Source of the DNA: Syntrophobacteraceae bacterium
GTDB taxonomy: Bacteria > Desulfobacterota > Syntrophobacteria > Syntrophobacterales > Syntrophobacteraceae
DNA: 64,000 nucleotides
Direction of reading: 5' to 3'
NCBI GenBank assembly: GCA_025453975.1
Contig: JALOPI010000003.1
Span: 1-64,000 of the forward strand
In this document: piece after piece, positions 25,808 to 33,844 of the stretch
Position numbering within the stretch: position 1 is the stretch's first letter
How the letters are laid out: every line of letters starts with the position of its first letter
Notes under the pieces: model-generated
What the model was told of the DNA's origin: nothing
The model's input: the letters and a program-made list of their open reading frames with translations, nothing else
Database searches by the model: none
Made by a program: the position numbers and the translations under genes

Positions 25808-28800
25808 TCAACGAATGTCGGCGTGATAATCCTGCAGGGACTTCACCCCGGCCTTGCCGGCCCTCAGGGCCTGGATGCCCCTGGCCGCCGCCACCGCCGC
25901 CGCCAGCGTCGTGATGTGGGGGATCTTGTACTTGATGGCCGCTTTACGGATGTAGGAGTCGTCGTGCTTGCTCAGCTTACCGCTGGGCGTGTTGACCACC
26001 AGCTGGATCTCCCCGTTCTTGATGGCGTCCACGATGTTCGGGCGCCCCTCGTGCATCTTGTGGATCGGCTCGGCCTGCAGCCCCTGAGCCGCGAGGAACC
26101 GGCAGGTGCCGCTGGTCGCACGGATGGTGAACCCCAGATCCTGGAAGCGGCGAGCCACCTGCACCACCGAGTGCTTTTCGGGGTCCGAGACCGTGATGAG
26201 CACGCTCCCCTCCAGGGGCAGCCTCTGATTGGCGGCCTCCTGGGCCTTGTAGAAAGCGGTGCCGAAAGAGCTCCCCATCCCCAGCACCTCGCCCGTGGAT
26301 CGCATCTCCGGGCCGAGGACCGGGTCGACTTCGGGGAACATGTTGAAGGGAAAGACCGCCTCCTTCACTCCAAAGTGCGGAAAGTGACTGGCCTTCAGAT
26401 TCATGGCCGCCAGCCCGTTTCCGAGCATGATCTGGGTAGCCAGCCGGGCCATGCTGATGTTGCAGACCTTGGAGACAAGGGGGACGGTCCGGGACGCCCG
26501 GGGGTTGGCTTCCAGCACGTACACCGTGTCATGGGCCATGGCGTACTGGATGTTCATGAGCCCCACCACCCTGAGCTCCGTGGCGATCTTGCGCGTATAC
26601 TCATAGATGGTGTCCAGATGCTTGGCCGGAATGCTGATGGGGGGAATCACGCACGCCGAATCCCCCGAATGAACTCCCGCCAGCTCGATGTGCTCCATGA
26701 CGGCGGGCACGAAGGCGCCGCTGCCGTCGGCCAGGGCGTCAGCCTCGGCCTCGATGGCATTCTCCAGGAACTTGTCGATGAGGACGGGCCGGTCCGGGGT
26801 CACCCCCACCGCCGCAGCCATGTAGTGTCGGAGCATCTCCTCGTCGTGGACCACCTCCATGCCTCGCCCCCCCAGCACGTACGAAGGACGGACCATGAGC
26901 GGATATCCGATGGAGCCGGCCACCTGGACGGCCTCCTCGAGGGTGCTCGCCATTCCGGACTCGGGCATGGGAATGCCGAGCCTGTTCATGGTCTGACGGA
27001 ACCGGTCACGGTCCTCGGCCAGGTCGATGACCTCAGGCGACGTCCCGATAACGGGAACGCCCGCCTCGGCCAGTTCCTTGACGATGTTGAGAGGCGTCTG
27101 CCCCCCGAACTGCACGATGACACCTTCGGGCTTCTCCTTCTCGTAGATCGAAAGCACATCCTCGACCGTCACGGGCTCGAAGTAGAGCTTATCGGAAGTG
27201 TCATAGTCCGTGGACACGGTCTCGGGGTTGCAGTTGACCATGATGGACTCGAAGCCCTCGTCCCGAAGGGCAAAGGCCGCATGGACGCAGCAGTAGTCGA
27301 ACTCGATGCCCTGCCCGATGCGGTTGGGCCCACCGCCCAGCACCATGATCTTCCGCCGACCGCTGGTCTGGACCCGGTCGGGCGCGTTGTACGTGGAATA
27401 GTAGTAGGCCGCGTTGTCGACCCCGCTCACCGGCACCGCATCCCACGCCTGGAGCAGCCCAATGGCCTTGCGCCGCTCCCGGATCTTCCGCTCCGGAATT
27501 CCCAGAAGCTGCGCCAGGTAGCGATCGGCAAAACCGTCGCGCTTGGCCCGCCCCAACAGATCGTCGGGCGGCATGCCACCCCGGTGCCGCAGGATCTCCT
27601 CCTCCAGCTCCACCAGCTCCTTCATCTGCTGGATGAACCAGGCCTTGATGTGGGTCTTGGCATGAAGCGCCTCGACGGTGGCCCCTTTGCGCAGGGCCTC
27701 GTACATCTGGAACTGCCGCTCGCTGGACGGCGCCGAAAGCAGCTCCATGAGCTCGCCCAGGGACCGGTCATGGAAATCCCTGGCGAAGCCCAGGCCGTAC
27801 CTCCCGCTCTCGAGGGACCGGATGGCTTTCTGGAGGGCCTCCTTGTAGGTCTTCCCGATGCTCATGACCTCGCCCACGGCCCGCATCTGGGTCCCCAGCT
27901 TGTCCTCGGAGCCCGGGAATTTCTCAAAAGCCCAGCGGGCGAATTTCACCACGACGTAATCCCCCCATGGCGTGTACTTCTCCAGGGTCCCCTCGCGCCA
28001 GTAGGGGATCTCGTCCAGGGTCAGGCCGCCGGCCAGCCGCGCCGAGATGAGGGCGATGGGAAAGCCCGTGGCCTTGGAGGCCAGGGCCGACGAGCGCGAT
28101 GTCCTCGGATTGATCTCGATGACCACCACCCGCCCCGTTCCGGGATCGTGGGCAAACTGGATGTTGGTGCCGCCGATGACCTCGATGGCCCGCACGATGT
28201 CGTAAGAATACTTCTGGAGCCGCTCCTGGAGCTCGGGGGCAATGGTCAGCATGGGGGCGGTGCAGTAGGAGTCCCCCGTATGCACGCCCATGGCGTCCAC
28301 GTTCTCGATGAAGCAGACGGTGATGCATTGATCCCTGGCGTCGCGAACGACCTCCAGCTCCAGCTCCTCCCAGCCCAGAACCGACTCCTCCACCAGGATC
28401 TGTCCCACCAGGCTGGCCGAAATCCCGCGGCTCGCAATGGTCCTCAGCTCCTCCACGTTGTAGACCAGCCCGCCGCCGGTCCCCCCCATGGTGTAGGCCG
28501 GTCGGATCACCACGGGGTACCCCAGCCGGGCGGCAATGGCCTCGGCCTCCTCGACGGTGAAGGCGGGCTCGCTGCGGGGCATTTCGATCCCCAGCCGATT
28601 CATGGTCTCCTTGAAGGCGATGCGGTCTTCGCCCCGCTCGATGGCGTCCGCCTGGACCCCGATGATCCGCACACCGTACTTCTCCAGGATTCCCCTTCGG
28701 TGCAGCTCCGCCGAGAGATTGAGGCCCGTCTGCCCGCCCAGGTTGGGTAGAACGGCGTCCGGCCGCTCCTTTTCGATGATCTTTTCCAGGGATTCGATGG

Positions 28801-29008
28801 TGAGGGGCTCGATGTAGGTGGCATCCGCCATGCCGGGATCCGTCATGATGGTCGCGGGATTGGAATTGACCAGCACGATCTCGTAGCCGAGCTGCCTCAA
28901 GGCCTTGCAGGCCTGCGTGCCCGAATAGTCGAATTCGCAGGCCTGGCCGATGACGATGGGTCCCGAGCCGATGATCAAGACTTTGCGGATATCCTCTCTT
29001 CTTGGCAT
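25808..29008 (-). CDS. carB: Carbamoyl-phosphate synthase large subunit
   Basis: Makes carbamoyl phosphate from ammonia (channelled from CarA), bicarbonate and two ATP, for arginine and pyrimidine synthesis. 1066 residues, the normal size. Two homologous ATP-grasp halves are visible: carboxyphosphate half (about 1-400, KVLIIGSGPIVIGQACEFDYSG) and carbamoyl half (about 550-930, KIMVLGGGPNRIGQGIEFDYCC), linked by the oligomerisation region, with a C-terminal MGS-like allosteric domain (about 940-1066, ITVSDPEKHSV...VNTPSGK). The start ATG at 29008 has GGGAG upstream. carA is not in the window, so the small subunit is encoded elsewhere. An inverted repeat lies about 140 bases upstream. Confidence 0.97.
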   Translation of the reverse strand: MPRREDIRKVLIIGSGPIVIGQACEFDYSGTQACKALRQLGYEIVLVNSNPATIMTDPGMADATYIEPLTIESLEKIIEKERPDAVLPNLGGQTGLNLSAELHRRGILEKYGVRIIGVQADAIERGEDRIAFKETMNRLGIEMPRSEPAFTVEEAEAIAARLGYPVVIRPAYTMGGTGGGLVYNVEELRTIASRGISASLVGQILVEESVLGWEELELEVVRDARDQCITVCFIENVDAMGVHTGDSYCTAPMLTIAPELQERLQKYSYDIVRAIEVIGGTNIQFAHDPGTGRVVVIEINPRTSRSSALASKATGFPIALISARLAGGLTLDEIPYWREGTLEKYTPWGDYVVVKFARWAFEKFPGSEDKLGTQMRAVGEVMSIGKTYKEALQKAIRSLESGRYGLGFARDFHDRSLGELMELLSAPSSERQFQMYEALRKGATVEALHAKTHIKAWFIQQMKELVELEEEILRHRGGMPPDDLLGRAKRDGFADRYLAQLLGIPERKIRERRKAIGLLQAWDAVPVSGVDNAAYYYSTYNAPDRVQTSGRRKIMVLGGGPNRIGQGIEFDYCCVHAAFALRDEGFESIMVNCNPETVSTDYDTSDKLYFEPVTVEDVLSIYEKEKPEGVIVQFGGQTPLNIVKELAEAGVPVIGTSPEVIDLAEDRDRFRQTMNRLGIPMPESGMASTLEEAVQVAGSIGYPLMVRPSYVLGGRGMEVVHDEEMLRHYMAAAVGVTPDRPVLIDKFLENAIEAEADALADGSGAFVPAVMEHIELAGVHSGDSACVIPPISIPAKHLDTIYEYTRKIATELRVVGLMNIQYAMAHDTVYVLEANPRASRTVPLVSKVCNISMARLATQIMLGNGLAAMNLKASHFPHFGVKEAVFPFNMFPEVDPVLGPEMRSTGEVLGMGSSFGTAFYKAQEAANQRLPLEGSVLITVSDPEKHSVVQVARRFQDLGFTIRATSGTCRFLAAQGLQAEPIHKMHEGRPNIVDAIKNGEIQLVVNTPSGKLSKHDDSYIRKAAIKYKIPHITTLAAAVAAARGIQALRAGKAGVKSLQDYHADIR

Positions 29009-29143
29009 ATGCGTCTCCCTGAGCCCCCGGATTCCATGAGTATGACTAATGAATTCAGGCGACGGCCTCGCCCGTGGCCATCAAAACGGGCGCAACCTAT
29101 CACTTTTTTGGCTGAGAGTACACAGGATGGTCGGTCGGTGGGG

Positions 29144-29178
29144 GCATGACTCCGGAAAAGCATTGTTTTTAGTCATGC
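29144..29178. repeat. Inverted repeat upstream of carB
   Basis: Perfect 8-base arms GCATGACT (29144-29151) and AGTCATGC (29171-29178) with a 19-base spacer containing an A/T run. It lies about 140 bases upstream of the carB start in the 349-base gap 29009-29357 and could be an operator or leader hairpin. The gap also has a 14-base palindrome CGACCCCGGGGTCG at 29340-29353, next to the stop codon of the 146-residue gene. No gene is seen in the gap. Confidence 0.35.
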
Positions 29179-29357
29179 TGATGGATTTCAGTGGGCTGTG
29201 CTGGAGAGATCACTCGGCGAGGGTCCCCGAGTCTTACGGAAGGAGCCGGCCCGGCGACCCCGATGGAAGTCGGCAGCCGGCTCCTGAACGAGAAGTCAGG
29301 TGGAAAAGGGCAGCAGCGCCAGGTCCGGCCCGCGGCGCCCGACCCCGGGGTCGGCCC

Positions 29358-29798
29358 TCATTCCGTCGAGTGGTAAACGATGAAGATCCTGGCCACGGCG
29401 AAATCGTCCCGCACCCGGGCCTGCTCGCCCTTTTCGTTCCGCGTGTGGATCCCCAGCACGTTTCCCCTGGGCTTGAGACGGCCCGCCGGGATCTGGTGCG
29501 TCTGAAGCACCCAGGTCTCGCCGGGGTTGGGGAGCACCCGCCAGACGAAGCTCTCGTGCTCCCGGGCCTCGTCGAATCCCATGTGGACAATGGTTTCCGG
29601 GGGGTTGACGGTGATGAAGTTCTTGTCCAGATCCACCTCCCTGGTGGCCAGAACAACGAGGGCCGGCAGGTCCGCGCAGCCGGGGAGGTCGATATTCTCA
29701 AAGAACAGGTCGAAGACCCCGGACCCACCGGGCCCCTTGGCGTCTCCCAGCTCCCGGGATCCCGTGGGAAGAACGCCGTGGAAAGTCAAATGCGCCAT
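29358..29798 (-). CDS. Conserved-looking hypothetical protein (146 aa)
   Basis: Not recognised. The 146-residue, soluble-looking protein has no signal peptide or membrane segment. It is mostly beta-strand in character, with an acidic patch FFENIDLPGCADLPAL, LDKNFITVNPPETIVHMG and FAVARIFIVYHS at the end. AGGAG lies seven bases before the ATG. It begins 66 bases after the DASS transporter stop and is the last gene of the oadG-oadB-CBS-DASS unit, so it may take part in handling the transported acid, but no motif supports a specific reaction. Confidence 0.6.
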   Translation of the reverse strand: MAHLTFHGVLPTGSRELGDAKGPGGSGVFDLFFENIDLPGCADLPALVVLATREVDLDKNFITVNPPETIVHMGFDEAREHESFVWRVLPNPGETWVLQTHQIPAGRLKPRGNVLGIHTRNEKGEQARVRDDFAVARIFIVYHSTE

Positions 29799-29864
29799 TT
29801 TTCAGCTCCTTTCGATATGCCGCTCCAAAGACCGCTCCAGCGGCCCGGTACACCACCTTCAGCT

Positions 29865-31442
29865 CTAGCCCAGCCCCACCAGGGGCAGGAGAATCCACAG
29901 TCCCGCCCAGATGACGAGCCCGCCCAGGATATCGAAGAAGATCCCTGCCCGGATCATTTTGGTGATGGGAACCATCCCCGAGCCGTAAACGATGGCGTTG
30001 GGCGGCGTGGACACCGGCAGCATGAAGCCCCAGCTGGCCCCGATGGTCGCCCCGATGGCCGGTGGTATGGGATTGACCCCGGCAGCCTGGGCCAGGGAGA
30101 TCATGACCGGCACCACCATGTTGGCCGATGCCGTGTTGGATGAGGTCTCGCTCACCAGGATGGCGATGAAGATGGCGCCGAAGGTGATTCCCCACACCGA
30201 AGTGGCGCCGCTCAAGGCCAGCAGGCTCTTGCCGATCACCTCCGCCAGCTTGAGCTCAAACATCAGGTTACCCAGCGTGATGCCGCCCCCGAAGAGCAGC
30301 AGGGTCCCCCAGTCGATCTTGACGGCCTGGCCCCAGGAGATGGTGAACTCCCGATCTTTCCAGCTCACCGGCAGCAGGAAGAGCAGCGCCGCTCCGATGA
30401 GCGCCGCCACGCCCTCGGGCATGAGCTTGTTGTAGGATTTATAGAGGGGGGAGTCGGTGCCGTACAGGACGGCCAGAATGCCCGGAATGAGCCAGAGGGC
30501 CACGGTCACGAGAAAGGCGAGCATCGCGTTCTTCTGCCCCCGGGTCCACGAGCCCAGCTGGGCTCGCTCCTGCCTCACGTACTGCTGGCTTCCCTCGATG
30601 TGCGACACCTCGGGCTTGTGGAGGAAGTACATGAGCACGAAAAGCAGCGTAAAGAGCAGCACCAGCAGGGGGATGGCGAAGGACATCCACTGGAAGAACG
30701 GGATCTTCACGTTGCAGAACTTCTCGATCATGGCGATGCCGATGAGGTTGGGCGGGGTTCCTACCGGTGTCCCGATCCCGCCGGCCGAAGCCGCGTAAGC
30801 CGCCATGAGCATCATGCCGGTGCCGAACCGCAGCCGGGTGGGGTCCACGCGCTTGCCCGTCTTCTGGAAGGTGATGTCCGCCATGGCGTACACGATGCCG
30901 AGGGCGATGGGGAACATCATGGCCGTGGCGGCCGTGTTGCTGATCCACATGGAGAGGAAGCCGCAGATGACGCCGAAGGCGCACAGGATCCGGCCGGTGC
31001 TGTTGCCCACCGTCTTCATGGACATGATGGCATAGGCGAACCGCTTGTCCAGCCCGTGAATGGCCATGGACTCCGCCAGGAGGAAGCTCCCGAAAAAGAG
31101 GTAGATGATGGGGTCCGCGAAGGGCGCGAAAACCTTCTTGGCGTCGGCGATGCCGAAAACCACGCAGAGCACGGCCCCCAGCAGCGCGCTCATGGGAATG
31201 GGGATGGGCTCGGTGATCCACCAGATGCCGACCCAGCTGATGATGGCGGCGAGGACATGGGCTTCGGGGCTGAGGGAGGGCATGGGCATGAGATAGACCA
31301 TGAGGGCGACGAGGGGGCCCAGACCCAGTCCGATGGTGTTCCGCCAGCGCTCGAACCGCTCCTCCTCCGGGGAGAGCGTCTCCTTGGCCTGGCCAAGACT
31401 CTTGATGTCTTTTCGTTTCGGCTCCATTGCGATCTCGCTCAT
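29865..31442 (-). CDS. DASS-family (SLC13/CitT-like) sodium:dicarboxylate symporter
   Basis: Inner-membrane transporter of the divalent anion:Na+ symporter family; likely substrates are C4-dicarboxylates, tricarboxylates or sulfate. 525 residues with about 11-13 hydrophobic segments. Both inverted-repeat signatures are present: SNTAATAMM with GTPVGTPPN in the first half, and SSNTASANM with PVSTPPN in the second; these SNT and TPPN elements bind sodium and substrate carboxylates in VcINDY. The ATG at 31442 has GAGGAGG upstream and is preferred to an earlier in-frame codon. The cotranscribed OadB/OadG genes and the upstream kinase/regulator pair make an organic-acid substrate most likely. Confidence 0.9.
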   Translation of the reverse strand: MSEIAMEPKRKDIKSLGQAKETLSPEEERFERWRNTIGLGLGPLVALMVYLMPMPSLSPEAHVLAAIISWVGIWWITEPIPIPMSALLGAVLCVVFGIADAKKVFAPFADPIIYLFFGSFLLAESMAIHGLDKRFAYAIMSMKTVGNSTGRILCAFGVICGFLSMWISNTAATAMMFPIALGIVYAMADITFQKTGKRVDPTRLRFGTGMMLMAAYAASAGGIGTPVGTPPNLIGIAMIEKFCNVKIPFFQWMSFAIPLLVLLFTLLFVLMYFLHKPEVSHIEGSQQYVRQERAQLGSWTRGQKNAMLAFLVTVALWLIPGILAVLYGTDSPLYKSYNKLMPEGVAALIGAALLFLLPVSWKDREFTISWGQAVKIDWGTLLLFGGGITLGNLMFELKLAEVIGKSLLALSGATSVWGITFGAIFIAILVSETSSNTASANMVVPVMISLAQAAGVNPIPPAIGATIGASWGFMLPVSTPPNAIVYGSGMVPITKMIRAGIFFDILGGLVIWAGLWILLPLVGLG

Positions 31443-31515
31443 GTTCCCGTTCCTCCTCGTCGGCGTGGGACCGCCTCCTGGATTGAGGCGCTCAATGCGC
31501 GCCATGGACCTGGCT

Positions 31516-32031
31516 TCAATGCATGCCGGATTTCTGGATGTCCCTGCAGGCCATGGAGAAGACGTCGCTCAGCCGGAGTATCCCGACGGACGCCCCGCCG
31601 CTCGTCACGACAAGGTTGAGGTAGGGCCCCTCCACCAGACGCGACATGGCCTCCTCCATGGAGAAATCCTCCGTCACGTACTCTTTTTCGCCATAGCGAT
31701 GCATGACATCCTTGACCCGAACGGAGCGTGCCGTCCGGTTCAGGTCGGCCCAAACCTCGACCCAGGTATTCGCCGGCGGCGCGGCCGACTCGAGCCCGGC
31801 GGGCGCCCGGCCCGGGGCGAGGGCCCGGAGCATGTCCAGCTGGCGCAGGCTGCCGACAATGCGGAAGTCCGGGTCGTGCACGAGGACGACACGCGGCCGG
31901 TATGCACTGTGCTCGAACCTCTGCCGACAGGCCTCGAGCATGAGGACGGCATCGTAGACGCTGCGGTCCTCGGCCACGCGCGCGCAGTCCGAGAGCGGCA
32001 CCATGTAGTCTCTCACTTTCATGGGGATCAT
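31516..32031 (-). CDS. CBS-domain protein (171 aa)
   Basis: Small cytoplasmic protein built from a CBS pair: MKVRDYMVPLSDCARVAEDRSVYDAV opens the first CBS motif, VVLVHDPDFRIVGSLRQLDML closes it, and VKDVMHRYGEKEYVTEDFSMEEA through VGILRLSDVFSM forms the second. CBS pairs sense adenine nucleotides or ionic strength and gate transporters or enzymes. Located 73 bases before the DASS transporter and 41 bases after oadB, it may regulate one of them. Start is ATG 32031 (AGGA four bases upstream) or ATG 32022 three codons later. Confidence 0.82.
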   Translation of the reverse strand: MIPMKVRDYMVPLSDCARVAEDRSVYDAVLMLEACRQRFEHSAYRPRVVLVHDPDFRIVGSLRQLDMLRALAPGRAPAGLESAAPPANTWVEVWADLNRTARSVRVKDVMHRYGEKEYVTEDFSMEEAMSRLVEGPYLNLVVTSGGASVGILRLSDVFSMACRDIQKSGMH

Positions 32032-32072
32032 CCTTTCCTGAAGAGTTGACCGGAGCTGCCTTCCCGGGCGAT

Positions 32073-33212
32073 TCAGCCCAGACCGAGACCCTTGAGCACC
32101 GAGAGCATGATGCCCGCCGCCATGATGGAGCCGACCTGGCCTCCCGTGTTGGCTCCCATGGCGTGCATGAGGAGCCAGTTGTTGGTGTCGTAGCGGCGCC
32201 CTTCGGATTGAACCACCCGAGCGGCCATGGGGTAGGCCGAAATGCCGGCCGCGCCGATGAGCGGGTTGATCCTGCCCCCTGTGAGGAGGCACATGAGCTT
32301 GCCGAACAGCACCCCCATGACCGTGTCGAGGCAGATGGCCAGGAGACCGAGCCCCAGGATCAGGAGAGTCTGCCCGCGCAAAAAAGCCGCCCCGTCCATG
32401 GTGGCCCCAATGGCCAGGCCCAGCAGCAGCGTGACGATGTTGGCGATCTCGTTTTCCGAGGCCTTGGTGAGGCGGGCCACGACGCCGGATTCCTTCATGA
32501 GGTTGCCGAGCATGAGCATGCCCATGAGAGGCGTGCCCATGGGGGCGATGAGGCAGGTCACGATGGTCACGGCAATGGGAAACATGATCTTGAGATTCCT
32601 GGAAACGGACTTGGCTGGGTATTCCATGCGGACCTTGCGCTCCTTGTCGGTGGTGAGGGCCCGCATGATGGGAGGCTGGATGAGAGGGACCAGGGCCATG
32701 TACGAATAGGCGGCGACGGACACCGCTCCCAGAAGATGCGGAGCGAACTTGGACGTCACATAGATGGATGTGGGCCCGTCGCAGGCACCGATGATGCCGA
32801 TGGCCACCGAGTCCAGCAGGTTGAAGCCCAGCCCCATGGCCAGGAGCAGCGTCAGGAAGATCCCGAACTGCCCCGCCGCCCCGAGGAGAAGGATCTTCGG
32901 GTTTTCCAGGAGCGGCGTGAAGTCGGTCATGGCGCCGATGCCGATGAAGATGAGGCAGGGGAAGATTTCCGTGATGACCCCAAAATCATAGAAATGGCGG
33001 AGCAGCCCCCCCTCGCTCATCATTCCCGCCAGGGGGATGTTCACCAGGATGGCCCCGAATCCGATGGGCACCAGCAGGAGCGGCTCATAGCCCTTCTTGA
33101 TCCCGAGAAAGAGAAGCCCACCCCCCGCGGCCATCATCACGACGTTCTGCACGGTGAGGGCGCCGACTCCCATGAACAGGGAGAGCAGTCCATTCTGGAT
33201 CATTTCAAGCAT
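32073..33212 (-). CDS. oadB: Sodium-translocating decarboxylase beta subunit (OadB/GcdB/MmdB family)
   Basis: Membrane subunit that couples decarboxylation of carboxybiotin to sodium export. 379 residues, about nine helices. The catalytic/sodium site is intact: GACDGPTSI with Asp145 (equivalent of Asp203 in Klebsiella OadB) and GISAYPMAARV with Ser325. The ATG at 33212 has GGAG eight bases upstream and overlaps the stop of the small upstream oadG (TGATG). No carboxyltransferase alpha subunit or biotin carrier gene lies nearby, so it must use one encoded elsewhere or act differently. It shares an operon with a CBS protein and a Na+-coupled transporter. Confidence 0.92.
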   Translation of the reverse strand: MLEMIQNGLLSLFMGVGALTVQNVVMMAAGGGLLFLGIKKGYEPLLLVPIGFGAILVNIPLAGMMSEGGLLRHFYDFGVITEIFPCLIFIGIGAMTDFTPLLENPKILLLGAAGQFGIFLTLLLAMGLGFNLLDSVAIGIIGACDGPTSIYVTSKFAPHLLGAVSVAAYSYMALVPLIQPPIMRALTTDKERKVRMEYPAKSVSRNLKIMFPIAVTIVTCLIAPMGTPLMGMLMLGNLMKESGVVARLTKASENEIANIVTLLLGLAIGATMDGAAFLRGQTLLILGLGLLAICLDTVMGVLFGKLMCLLTGGRINPLIGAAGISAYPMAARVVQSEGRRYDTNNWLLMHAMGANTGGQVGSIMAAGIMLSVLKGLGLG

Positions 33213-33367
33213 CAGACGATCTCCTTTCCGTTCTTTTCCTGCTCCTCCCGGTATGGAAAGACCTTCTTGAGGAGCCCGATCATGAAGGTGATGAACCAGA
33301 GGCTCGCCAGTGTGCCTCCCATTCCCACCACCGTGATCACCAGACCATAGGTGAGCTTGTCTTCCAT
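33212..33367 (-). CDS. oadG: Small OadG-like gamma subunit (51 aa)
   Basis: A 51-residue single-span membrane protein found by reading upstream of oadB. It starts MEDKLTYGLVITVVGMGG, continues through one hydrophobic helix (about 9-32) and ends in a charged tail (KKVFPYREEQEKNGKEIV). Gamma subunits of sodium-translocating decarboxylases have this design: one N-terminal helix and a polar cytoplasmic tail that helps assemble alpha and beta. Its stop overlaps the oadB start by one base (TGATG). GAGG lies nine bases before the ATG. It is shorter than Klebsiella OadG (~80) and lacks the His-rich zinc-binding tail. Confidence 0.8.
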   Translation of the reverse strand: MEDKLTYGLVITVVGMGGTLASLWFITFMIGLLKKVFPYREEQEKNGKEIV

Positions 33368-33488
33368 GGGACCATGCCTCGTCTGTAAGGTTGATGGTTG
33401 CGAAGCCCTGTATATGCCGGGGTCGGGTCACTTCCCGTCCCCAGGATCATGGCGGGCCGGGGTGATGCTCCGGTTTCAGGGCCGCCAA

Positions 33489-33504
33489 TGCAAGCCGCGT
33501 GCGA
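33489..33504 (-). promoter_or_regulatory. Predicted sigma-54 (-24/-12) promoter of the oadG operon
   Basis: On the minus strand the sequence TCGCACG-CGGC-TTGCA matches the sigma-54 consensus TGGCACG-N4-TTGCA at all positions but one (C for the first G of the -24 GG), with exact spacing. Predicted start is near 33477, giving a ~110-base leader to oadG. The sigma-54 activator gene at 33845-35239 ends 340 bases upstream. Confidence 0.6.
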
Positions 33505-33657
33505 TGGCAACCGGTGACTTGCCCCCCAACGGCATCCACCCGGGGGGGAAGCCCATGGAGCCCCTCCAGTGCTCGGTCCACCGCCCGATCCCTCCATGGA
33601 GGCCGGAGGGGAGAGCCGCGGAGGGGGGATGCTCCGGATCCAGCCCCCCCCAATCGA

Positions 33658-33673
33658 TGGCGAAAAACCGCCA
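33658..33673. promoter_or_regulatory. Candidate activator-binding palindrome, copy 1
   Basis: TGGCGAAAAACCGCCA: inverted half-sites TGGCG and CGCCA around a 6-base A-rich centre. Located about 170 bases upstream of the predicted -24/-12 promoter. It is identical in form to two further copies at 33771 and 33791. Confidence 0.6.
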
Positions 33674-33770
33674 GAACGCCGAGGGCCGCGAGGGGATGCC
33701 TGAGGGGCGGAACGTCGATCCCGCATGGGATCTCGCGCACGGAGGACCGGGAGGATGGTTGGGACGGGGG

Positions 33771-33786
33771 TGGCGAAATACCGCCA
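33771..33786. promoter_or_regulatory. Candidate activator-binding palindrome, copy 2
   Basis: TGGCGAAATACCGCCA, one base different from copy 1. It starts 20 bases (about two helical turns) from copy 3, which would place two dimers on the same DNA face. Confidence 0.6.
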
Positions 33787-33790
33787 GGCT

Positions 33791-33806
33791 CGGCGAAAAA
33801 CCGCCG
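33791..33806. promoter_or_regulatory. Candidate activator-binding palindrome, copy 3
   Basis: CGGCGAAAAACCGCCG, the same core with outer bases changed symmetrically on both sides (T..A to C..G), which is what a protein-bound dyad would be expected to tolerate. The rest of the gap 33368-33844 holds no gene. Confidence 0.6.
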
Positions 33807-33844
33807 CCAGCGGAAAGCGGACGGCTGGCGGCCCCATGTCTCCA

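Noticed and set aside
25634-28750. 1038-codon open frame on the plus strand opposite carB
   Set aside because: It runs antisense through an unmistakable carB, has His/Gly/Leu-rich composition from reverse-frame codons, no ribosome site and no domain. It is a high-G+C shadow.
29340-29353. Palindrome CGACCCCGGGGTCG as a terminator
   Set aside because: No loop or U-run and located beside the stop codon of the 146-residue gene; G+C palindromes of this size are expected by chance here. The same applies to GGGGCTCGAGCCCC at 970-983.
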